Source: Synergistaceae bacterium UBA4088
GTDB taxonomy: Bacteria > Synergistota > Synergistia > Synergistales > Thermovirgaceae
DNA: 5,519 bases
Direction: 5' to 3'
NCBI GenBank assembly: GCA_002382605.1
Contig: DFYG01000035.1
Location: forward strand, 1 to 5,519
The notes beneath the pieces were generated by a model. That model was not told where the DNA came from. It saw only the letters and a list, made by a program, of their open reading frames with translations, and made no database searches. This document shows, piece by piece, positions 1-5,015 of the stretch. Within the stretch, counting starts at the first letter, position 1. The number at the start of each line of letters is the position of its first letter. A program made the translations under genes and the position numbers.

Positions 1-149
1 CCCTGGTCTACTCCCCGCTGAGCTATCACAAGGTATTTGCGCACGCTGAACGGCTGGGCCTCGAAGAAATTCATAACCTTTCCTCTTTTCGAGGAGCGTT
101 TCAGGATTCCCTTCTTACGGTCGAAAACAGCATATAGGACCTTAGGCAT
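1..149 (-). CDS. Unrecognised protein, N-terminal 49 codons only (cut by window edge)
   Basis: Reading leftward from the ATG at 149-147, the frame stays open to the window edge and gives 49 full codons. The start overlaps the stop of the upstream gene by 8 nt (ATGCCTAA). It is preceded by GGGAG at 156-160, six bases upstream, so initiation by translational coupling is plausible. The visible part is basic and begins MPKVLYAVFDRKKG, then has KRSSKRGK at about residues 17-24 and FFEAQPFSVRKYLVIAQ further on. A second in-frame ATG at 74-72 (Met26) also has an AGGAAAGG-like sequence just upstream, so a shorter protein is possible. I do not recognise a family. Its position as the last visible member of the replication/partition operon is the only hint about its role. 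Confidence 0.6.
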   Translation of the reverse strand, partial: MPKVLYAVFDRKKGILKRSSKRGKVMNFFEAQPFSVRKYLVIAQRGVDQ

Positions 150-903
150 TTTTCGCTCCCGGAAGGTCCCTGCTGCAACCCCCGCAGGCTTCAAGTATTG
201 GCGACAGCATGGTGGGATGCGGGTCTTTGAAATATTGGTCTACGATATACAAGATCTGAGCATCGATGTTTCTGAATTCCTTCTTTGCGAGGGCCATGAG
301 ATTGTCGAGGATCTCCGTGTGGTCGGTGAATTTTACGATGACAGCAACATCGCCTACATCGAGGCCAGCTAGCCCTTCCGTTACACTGGAAAGAGGATTG
401 AGACGATCCGGATTGAGGATACCCGTTTTCCTTTTGCAGGATTTTGTTCTCGGTTCCTGGGTCTTCGTTTCACTCAGGGCCCCTTTTGTTTCAGTTGGGG
501 TCGGAACTTTCTTTTCCCGGGGCAGATACCTCTTTTTTTGAATGTACTCCCCGTTCTTTTCGGTGTAATGCCTGTGGCAAAGACCCTGGATCCAAGAAAC
601 CTTTTCGCATCCGGGGATGCTGCATTTCTTTTTCGACATATCAGCCTCCTTTTCCCTTATGCCCTGTGCAAGTTGCAACGGGCTTTGTCCATTATTGCTA
701 AGATTCTTAGCAGCGGTGGGACATATGGACCCTTCTGCCATGATTTCCTGTGTGGCCCCTGTCTCTTTCTTCATTTCCCGCTCTTTGAACGGCCATCTTG
801 CGTTCACTCCATCGATCGCGACATTGCCACAATTCCGGCAGTGGATTTCGTTGCCTTCCCGCTCGGTTTCGGAACGGTCACATTTTGTGCATACCAGGGT
901 CAT
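142..903 (-). CDS. Zinc-ribbon protein with a possible C-terminal ribbon-helix-helix domain
   Basis: This 253-residue protein has three visible parts. Residues 5-25 carry CxxC and CxxC (C5, C8, C22, C25), a typical zinc ribbon. Residues 94-113 carry a second metal-binding pattern, C94-x4-C99-x9-C109-x2-H112, in the context GLCHRHY, a knuckle often seen in phage and element proteins. A charged linker rich in Lys, Thr and Pro (about 115-175) follows. Residues 186-226 then read as a strand (VAVIVKF), a helix (EILDNLMALAKKEF), a turn (RNID) and a second helix (AQILYIVDQYF), which is the shape of an Arc/MetJ ribbon-helix-helix DNA-binding domain. The tail has another CxxC (C240, C243). The gene begins one base after the parB stop. 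A strong ribosome binding site sits inside the frame before Met89, so a 165-residue product from 639 is possible or even primary. Nucleic-acid binding is inferred; the exact function is unknown. Confidence 0.75.
   Translation of the reverse strand: MTLVCTKCDRSETEREGNEIHCRNCGNVAIDGVNARWPFKEREMKKETGATQEIMAEGSICPTAAKNLSNNGQSPLQLAQGIREKEADMSKKKCSIPGCEKVSWIQGLCHRHYTEKNGEYIQKKRYLPREKKVPTPTETKGALSETKTQEPRTKSCKRKTGILNPDRLNPLSSVTEGLAGLDVGDVAVIVKFTDHTEILDNLMALAKKEFRNIDAQILYIVDQYFKDPHPTMLSPILEACGGCSRDLPGAKNA
637..653 (-). promoter_or_regulatory. Strong internal ribosome binding site and alternative start codon (Met89)
   Basis: AAAAGGAGG (653-645) lies five bases before an in-frame ATG (639-637) within the zinc-ribbon gene. 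It is a better Shine-Dalgarno match than anything near the upstream ATG at 903, which appears to depend on coupling to parB. Starting here gives MSKKKCSIPGC and a 165-residue protein that keeps the second zinc knuckle and the putative ribbon-helix-helix part but loses the first zinc ribbon. Either two overlapping products are made, or two formerly separate genes have become fused in frame. Confidence 0.6.
661..711 (-). repeat. Two adjacent inverted repeats upstream of the internal ribosome binding site
   Basis: GCTAAG (697-702) and CTTAGC (706-711) form a perfect 6-bp stem with a 3-nt loop. Next to it, GCCC (661-664) pairs with GGGC (680-683) around an inner TGCA/TGCA pairing (667-670 with 674-677). 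Both lie just upstream, in the mRNA sense, of the strong internal Shine-Dalgarno at 645-653. The second stem ends about eight bases before it. They fall within codons about 65-81, a part of the protein without a recognisable domain. Confidence 0.4.
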
Positions 904-904
904 A

Positions 905-2635
905 TCATTTCGTCTTCAGCATCTCTTTAGGCACTTTCCCCTTGAGGTCGATGCCGGATTCCAGGATAAGACGGATCAGGTCCTTCTTTTTCAGGGAGTC
1001 ATACTTCTCGCTCTTGAGCTTGAGCGTTGTCGATGCGAATTCCTTCACCTCGGGGCTCTCGAGAAGCTTCAATTCCTTGCAGATGCCGAGGATCTCCGGG
1101 ATGGTCTTGCGTTGTAGGAACTCCTTGTGCAGAACCCACTCGGCCGCGATATCGATACCCAGGTGTTTCGCCATCTGATGCTTGACGTTCAGACCAAAGC
1201 CGATTTGCATGTCATCGAGAGTGAGATAATTGGCGACGCGCCTGATCCAGATCCTAATTTCCTCGTCTTCCATAGCCTCAAGCGCTTTCCATACCTTGTC
1301 CTGTTCGTTCCACTCATGTTTGATGCCCATGTCTTTCAGAAACCAGCCCCGGGTGCGCTCGCTGTTGTTGATGAGGGCTTGGGCCACGATGCGCAGGACA
1401 GGGGCTTCATCGAAGGGCAGACCATGCGCCACCGCGGGGATCCTCTCCCGGTAGAATTTGTCCTGGAACTCGGGGCCGATGTCGCTTACCCTGGTGTTCT
1501 TGCCGTTGGCCCCGGATCCGGACTTATCTTTTCCTGATATAACCGATCGGTAGCATTGCTTGTCACCGACGCAGCTCCTCTCGTAAGAAACGCGGCCGCT
1601 GAGTTCGATGATCGACACAAAATTCTCACATTCCAGGCATTGCAGCAGCTGGTTTGCATGCTGACCCCAGAAGGCATTGAATTGGTCCCACTTAACTTCG
1701 TCGCGCAGCCTGAAACCTCTGGTGTGAAATTTCATTCCGGCCTTTGTCTCGGACCAGTGTCCTGTGAGGTAGTCGACCTGCTTTTCCTTGAAGCACTTCG
1801 AGTTGAGACAGAGGACCTTTTTTCTGGTGAAGTCGGTTCCGAAGATCCCTGCCTGCACGGATGTGTTCATGGTGCAGGTCTCACAGTCTCCGGCATCGAA
1901 GAGGGCGGTGCTGAGCTCGGGAGAACGGTCATCAATCGCTTCTTTCAGGCCGGCGACCGACCCACCTCTAAATCCGCCAACCGTCTCCTTGTAATATTGG
2001 AGTATGTCTTCCTTGCACGACAACCTCATGAGTTGCTCGAGGTGCCCGAGAGAGATCTTGCCGTCACGCCACCCGGTCAATACCTCCTCTGGAAGCGTCA
2101 GGATCCGCACGCGCCGGCGAATGTATCTCGGGTCGGAACCAATCTTGCCCGCCAGGTCCTCTATGTCACCGCCCTCTTTCGCATAGGTCTCGAATGCCCG
2201 AGCTTCTTCCAAAGGATCTAGGTCCTCTCGCTGCAGATTCTCGATAACCATGATATCGAAAGCTTCCTGATCACTGAGTTCCCTGATGATCGCGGGGATC
2301 GTCATGGCGCCTGCTGTTGTGGATGCCCTCCATCGCCTCTCGCCGGCAACGATTTCGTACTTCTTCTTATCGTCTCCAAAGTCGATCCGCGGTCTTACGA
2401 TGATGGGCTGCAGCACACCTTTTTCCCGGATCGATAAAACCAGGTCGGTGAAAGGGGCGTCGTTGAACGTCTTTCGCGGGTTCCTGGGATTGGGCAGGAT
2501 CTCTTCCAGGGTCAGGTGTGAAATTACGTGGGCCCGGGGGATGTCTTCGTTGACCGGCGGGATCTTTTCGGGCACCGGCTTTACGGCTTTCTTCTTGCTC
2601 ACTGTGGGCTTGCTCGCTTTCTTGGCTACGGCCAC
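905..2635 (-). CDS. parB: ParB/Spo0J-family partition protein with two cysteine modules
   Basis: This 576-residue protein is well above the roughly 280-300 residues of chromosomal ParB. After a Lys/Pro-rich N-terminus, residues about 36-136 form the ParB/sulfiredoxin-like domain. It has NPRNPRKTF (49-57), GVLQPIIVRP (73-82), the C-motif GERRWRA (98-104) and the P-motif ENLQR (132-136), which bind CTP in characterised ParB proteins. Residues about 155-185 are the helix-turn-helix that reads parS in the family. Two cysteine clusters follow: C251/C254/C276/C281 and C333/C336/C355/C361. The C-terminus (about 495-576) ends with SLKKKDLIRLILES and GKVPKEM, like the tails of long plasmid and element ParB proteins, including those of PRTRC-type loci. 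No partner ParA is present here. The GTG start at 2635 is supported by GGAGGT (2646-2641) five bases away and overlaps the preceding gene by 10 nt. Role: centromere-like site binding and segregation, or transcriptional control, inferred from the family. Confidence 0.93.
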   Translation of the reverse strand: MAVAKKASKPTVSKKKAVKPVPEKIPPVNEDIPRAHVISHLTLEEILPNPRNPRKTFNDAPFTDLVLSIREKGVLQPIIVRPRIDFGDDKKKYEIVAGERRWRASTTAGAMTIPAIIRELSDQEAFDIMVIENLQREDLDPLEEARAFETYAKEGGDIEDLAGKIGSDPRYIRRRVRILTLPEEVLTGWRDGKISLGHLEQLMRLSCKEDILQYYKETVGGFRGGSVAGLKEAIDDRSPELSTALFDAGDCETCTMNTSVQAGIFGTDFTRKKVLCLNSKCFKEKQVDYLTGHWSETKAGMKFHTRGFRLRDEVKWDQFNAFWGQHANQLLQCLECENFVSIIELSGRVSYERSCVGDKQCYRSVISGKDKSGSGANGKNTRVSDIGPEFQDKFYRERIPAVAHGLPFDEAPVLRIVAQALINNSERTRGWFLKDMGIKHEWNEQDKVWKALEAMEDEEIRIWIRRVANYLTLDDMQIGFGLNVKHQMAKHLGIDIAAEWVLHKEFLQRKTIPEILGICKELKLLESPEVKEFASTTLKLKSEKYDSLKKKDLIRLILESGIDLKGKVPKEMLKTK

Positions 2636-2916
2636 GACTGACCTCCGGAATTGTTGGAGGCCCGGTCCCGGGATGGAAGAACCGGGCCCCTGGGGGGTGT
2701 ATGGGAAACGCCTGGTACGCCGTTTGACATCCTGGTAGGACGAATCTTATTGAGAGCCAGGTTGAAGAGGCCTATGTTATGATTCCTGATATAGAAGCGT
2801 GACTTGTACTTGTTTCCGTCACTGTCTGTAAAAACCATTTCGAATAGCAGTGAATCGTCGCGCTGCTCTACGGGCAAAATGCTCTGGATGAAGATCTCTT
2901 TCCCCAGATCGCTCAT
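2626..2916 (-). CDS. Small unknown protein between dnaN and parB
   Basis: This 96-residue protein starts at an ATG that overlaps the dnaN stop codon (ATGA, 2916-2913) and ends in a 10-nt overlap with the parB start, so it is almost certainly translated with both. Residues 1-60 look like a compact alpha/beta or beta-rich domain: IFIQSILPVEQRDDSLLFEMVF, then a turn (TDSDGNKYKS), a strand (RFYIRN) and a helix (IGLFNLALNKI). The remaining 35 or so residues are low in predicted structure and rich in Pro, Gly, Ser and Asn; the part of the gene coding for them contains the hairpin at 2659-2688. No metal site, signal peptide or membrane segment is visible. I do not recognise the family. A small replication or clamp accessory protein would fit its position, but that is a guess from context only. 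Confidence 0.75.
   Translation of the reverse strand: MSDLGKEIFIQSILPVEQRDDSLLFEMVFTDSDGNKYKSRFYIRNHNIGLFNLALNKIRPTRMSNGVPGVSHTPPRGPVLPSRDRASNNSGGQSWP
2659..2688 (-). repeat. GC-rich hairpin just upstream of the parB ribosome binding site
   Basis: GGCCCGGT (2659-2666) and ACCGGGCC (2681-2688) are perfectly complementary over 8 bp with a 14-nt loop. In the operon mRNA the stem ends 12 bases before the parB Shine-Dalgarno (2646-2641), inside the 3' end of the preceding gene. No U run follows, so it is not an intrinsic terminator. A role in controlling parB translation or in mRNA processing or stability is inferred. Confidence 0.5.
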
Positions 2917-4082
2917 TCCGACACCCCCGACGTATCCGTCTTGCCGCCATCGGCCTGCGTCTCGATCGGGGTCCTGTCAGACCGGATCGGCATGATACCG
3001 CAGATATAGTCGGTGGAGTCCAGGACCACCATGCCGTACTTTCCGGGATACCGGATCACCAGCTGGTCGCTATCGATGTGCTCGATCGCATCCAGGAGTT
3101 GCTTCAAGTTGAAGTTGAAATTAAAGGTGGTCTTGTTCTTGAAATCGCAGTCGACGGTCTCCTGGGCGTATCCTTTCTCCGAGTCCATCCGGACCGTCAG
3201 GACGCCGGCAGACGCCCTTGTGACCTTCACCGGATCGTTCTTCGTCGCGAGTACTGCCATCCGGCAAAGGCACTCCAGAAAAGGGACCCTCTTCACAAAT
3301 GCGATGTTATAGTCCCCCGTGGATGCCAGGATGCTCTCATAATCGGGATATTTGTCCTGGAGCGTCCTGAAGATGACGGTGGCCTGGGACGTCATGAACT
3401 GGACCCTGGCGTCGTTGATGATAACCCCGACGTCTGCATTCTCATCGAGGATTTCTTTCAGCAGCTTGATGTTCCTGCCGGGGATGACTATCTGGGGACT
3501 ATCCGGGATATCTCCCACATCTTTCTTGAGGAGGGCCATCCTGAAACCGTCCGTGGCGCACATCCGGAACTCGCCCTTCTTCATCTGGATGAGCACACCT
3601 GTGAGGATATATCTGGTATCATCGACGGACACGGCATAGAGGACTTTGCTTATCCCTCGGAGGATATCCTTGGCAGCGATGGTGAAGGCCTCCGTGTCGT
3701 TCAATACCTCGATGCTCGGAAAGTCTTCCGGATCCGTCAGGGCAAGACCGATCTCTATCCTTCCTTGTTCAATCCGGAGGATATTCCCCTGATCGTCGCG
3801 CTTCAGAGTGATCTCCTGATCCCCGAGGGTGCCGAGGATCTCAGAAAGTGTGCCGGCGGGCGCAACGAGCTTCACGTTTTCGTCGTCACTCCAGTCGGGG
3901 TTGAAATTGGTCAGGCCGGTGATTGCCGACACTTCCAAGTCTGTGGCCGAGATCTTCCCGTGCTTGCTGTTGAGCTCGAACAGGACGGACCGACAGATGG
4001 CCATGAGTGTCTTATGCTTTGTGATCCCCTTGAGGAGATCGACTTTACCCTGGAGGTACTGCCGGTCGAAGGTTATTTCCAT
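2913..4082 (-). CDS. dnaN: DNA polymerase III beta subunit (sliding clamp)
   Basis: This 389-residue bacterial-type beta clamp in the family forms a homodimeric ring that tethers DNA polymerase and other enzymes to DNA. Family landmarks appear in order: an N-terminal strand (MEITFDRQYL), ATDLEV (46-51), FPSIE (121-125), TRYILTGVLI (156-165), CATDGFRMALL (175-185), IVIPGRNIKLLKEIL (198-212), YPDYESIL (245-252) and the terminal MPIR (364-367). Compared with E. coli beta, pocket residues differ: His175 corresponds to Phe180, Leu177 to Met182, and the final Leu366 to Ser368. A 22-residue polar tail follows MPIR, where the usual clamp ends almost at once, so it is slightly long for the family. The ATG start has GAGGAG (4093-4088) five bases upstream and overlaps the membrane-protein gene by 10 nt. 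Sitting between a phage-type regulator and parB, it is probably an element-borne copy rather than the host's chromosomal dnaN. Confidence 0.95.
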   Translation of the reverse strand: MEITFDRQYLQGKVDLLKGITKHKTLMAICRSVLFELNSKHGKISATDLEVSAITGLTNFNPDWSDDENVKLVAPAGTLSEILGTLGDQEITLKRDDQGNILRIEQGRIEIGLALTDPEDFPSIEVLNDTEAFTIAAKDILRGISKVLYAVSVDDTRYILTGVLIQMKKGEFRMCATDGFRMALLKKDVGDIPDSPQIVIPGRNIKLLKEILDENADVGVIINDARVQFMTSQATVIFRTLQDKYPDYESILASTGDYNIAFVKRVPFLECLCRMAVLATKNDPVKVTRASAGVLTVRMDSEKGYAQETVDCDFKNKTTFNFNFNLKQLLDAIEHIDSDQLVIRYPGKYGMVVLDSTDYICGIMPIRSDRTPIETQADGGKTDTSGVSE

Positions 4083-4390
4083 AAATTCTCCTCATTGCGA
4101 GGGAGCCCGCTGTCGTGCTGGGCGTCATAAGTTGAGCGGGCCCCCTCAATACTGTAGCGTTCCGGAAGCATCGCAACGCGGCCGGGCCGGTGGGCTTCCC
4201 TGGGGTTATTCCAATGATTGCCAAATCCCTTCATCACCATCAGGATCATCAGGAAGATAATGACCGCCACGACGACGCCGTTGAGGATCTCCGACAGGCG
4301 ATCTCTCCTTCTTTCTGTCGTCAATTTTGCCAAAAGCCTGTCATCCAAAATGAGGACAGGCGAACGCGAGCAAAAATTTTTTGAGGTCAT
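4073..4390 (-). CDS. Small single-pass membrane protein, unknown function
   Basis: This 105-residue protein has one clear membrane segment at about residues 35-53 (ILNGVVVAVIIFLMILMVM). It is preceded by a strongly basic stretch (TTERRRDR, 24-31), which by the positive-inside rule suggests a cytoplasmic N-terminus. The C-terminal half is polar and looks disordered, ending EENLWK. There is no cleavable signal peptide because the hydrophobic segment is too far in. The ATG overlaps the stop of the CII-like gene (ATGA, 4390-4387), and AAGGAG lies about nine bases upstream. The 3' end overlaps dnaN by 10 nt and contains the 13-bp hairpin. I do not recognise a family. A membrane protein directly ahead of a sliding clamp could anchor or modulate replication, or be a small phage-type membrane effector, but the sequence alone supports neither. 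Confidence 0.75.
   Translation of the reverse strand: MTSKNFCSRSPVLILDDRLLAKLTTERRRDRLSEILNGVVVAVIIFLMILMVMKGFGNHWNNPREAHRPGRVAMLPERYSIEGARSTYDAQHDSGLPRNEENLWK
4099..4147 (-). repeat. 13-bp RNA hairpin just upstream of the dnaN ribosome binding site
   Basis: Positions 4099-4111 and 4135-4147 are complementary at 12 of 13 positions with a 23-nt loop. The single mismatch, A4104 against C4142 on the plus strand, becomes a U-G wobble in minus-strand RNA, so the stem is continuous only in the operon mRNA. It ends five bases before the dnaN Shine-Dalgarno (4093-4088). There is no following U run, so it is not an intrinsic terminator. Control of dnaN translation or transcript processing is inferred. 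Confidence 0.55.
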
Positions 4391-4848
4391 CGGATGGACT
4401 CCTTCACGATGTGTAGAAGAGCGCCGATGGCGCGAATAGCCTCGTGTCCCTCATGGATTATCCTCTTCGCGTCCAGGTTCGAGATCCTGCCGTCCATTAG
4501 ACTCTCAGACGTAGCCTGCGCCACATCGGAGAACTCCTTGATTGTCTGTATAAGCGCGTCGTTTACTGTTGAGCCATCGCCCGGTATCGGCATTTGAAAA
4601 CAAACCAGGTTGAACCGGTGATTCAGGTAATAGACGGGAGACAAGGCTTTTGATCGGGGCAGCTCGAGGCGGAGAGCGGTTTCGACAACGGTGGCGATCC
4701 TGTCAAGCGGGTTGTATGCTCCGCTGTCCGTGAAATCGATATGCGGTTCCTGCCATTTGCCCACCAAGCTGCCGGAGACACCGAGCGCCTTGGCGTGCTC
4801 GACGGTCTTCCCCTGGATAGCGTCCTGCATGGCTTCATATGAATGCAT
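4387..4848 (-). CDS. CII-family phage regulatory protein (Phage_CP76-like)
   Basis: This 153-residue DNA-binding regulator is the first gene of the operon. Residues about 7-33 form a helix-turn-helix (TVEHAKALGVSGSLVGKWQ). The family-like stretch SGAYNPLDRIATVVETAL (42-59) follows, then PVYYLNHRFNLVCFQMP (71-87). This arrangement, an N-terminal HTH followed by a PLDR and a P-YYLN-RF block, is what I associate with the proteobacterial phage regulatory protein CII/CP76 group. The C-terminal third is helical (SDVAQATSESLMDG through EAIRAIGALLHIVKES) and probably mediates oligomerisation. I chose the ATG at 4848 because GAGGGGG lies seven bases upstream and a candidate promoter (-10 at 4902-4897) lies just ahead. 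The frame stays open back to an ATG at 4974, but that longer version would run through the promoter. In phages such proteins switch lysogeny or early functions; control of the divergent region beside it is inferred. Confidence 0.85.
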   Translation of the reverse strand: MHSYEAMQDAIQGKTVEHAKALGVSGSLVGKWQEPHIDFTDSGAYNPLDRIATVVETALRLELPRSKALSPVYYLNHRFNLVCFQMPIPGDGSTVNDALIQTIKEFSDVAQATSESLMDGRISNLDAKRIIHEGHEAIRAIGALLHIVKESIR

Positions 4849-4896
4849 TACAAGACCCCCTCTGGTACATAATAGAAACCTTGCGCGTTCTCTGGG

Positions 4897-4924
4897 ATTG
4901 TATACGCGTGAAACTATTTGACAT
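4897..4924 (-). promoter_or_regulatory. Candidate promoter of the minus-strand operon
   Basis: On the minus strand, ATGTCA (4924-4919, four of six matches to TTGACA) and TACAAT (4902-4897, five of six matches to TATAAT) are separated by 16 bases. A start near 4890 would leave a leader of about 40 nt before the ATG at 4848. The -35 element shares bases with the plus-strand TTGACA at 4918-4923. An 8-base match to half of the canonical parS site (CGTGAAAC, 4907-4914) lies in the spacer. Confidence 0.4.
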
Positions 4925-4967
4925 ACGCCCCCGCCCCGTGACAAAATCATCTTGTCGAAGGAATAAT
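4918..4967 (+). promoter_or_regulatory. Two overlapping candidate promoters for the plus-strand zinc-ribbon gene
   Basis: The first is TTGACA (4918-4923, perfect) with an 18-base spacer to CAAAAT (4942-4947, four of six). The second is GTGACA (4938-4943, five of six) with an 18-base spacer to AATAAT (4962-4967, five of six). The two -35 boxes are direct TGACA repeats exactly 20 bases apart. Starts near 4954 or 4974 would give leaders of about 40-60 nt before the ATG at 5016. Confidence 0.45.
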
Positions 4968-4989
4968 CCGCCACGTTTGCGGGCGGGGG
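4928..4989. repeat. 9-bp GC-rich inverted repeat flanking the plus-strand -10 region
   Basis: CCCCCGCCC (4928-4936) is the exact reverse complement of GGGCGGGGG (4981-4989), with 44 bases between. The left arm lies in the promoter spacer and the right arm in the leader of the plus-strand gene, so a single transcript from either candidate start would not contain both arms. A DNA-level role such as a paired operator is more likely than an RNA hairpin. Confidence 0.35.
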
Positions 4990-5015
4990 AGATCGTGTTT
5001 TGAAGGAGGTTATTC

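Noticed and set aside
617..1117. Plus-strand frames across the zinc-protein/parB junction
   Set aside because: They are hydrophobic, Ser/Phe-rich translations typical of antisense frames and cross the junction of two supported genes.
1556..2221. A 221-codon plus-strand frame opposite parB
   Set aside because: Antisense shadow of parB, whose CTP-binding and HTH motifs are intact in the minus frame.
3078..4130. A 350-codon plus-strand frame opposite dnaN
   Set aside because: It is the antisense shadow of the well-supported dnaN gene. It has no family features of its own.
4371..4382. A/T homopolymer run (CAAAAATTTTTT) resembling a terminator tail near the start of the membrane-protein gene
   Set aside because: There is no adjacent stem and it lies within codons 3-6 of a supported gene, so I treat it as coding sequence.
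4849..4974. N-terminal extension of the CII-like protein back to an ATG at 4974
   Set aside because: It would add 42 residues unlike the family and run through the proposed promoter boxes. The ATG at 4848 has a suitable ribosome binding site.
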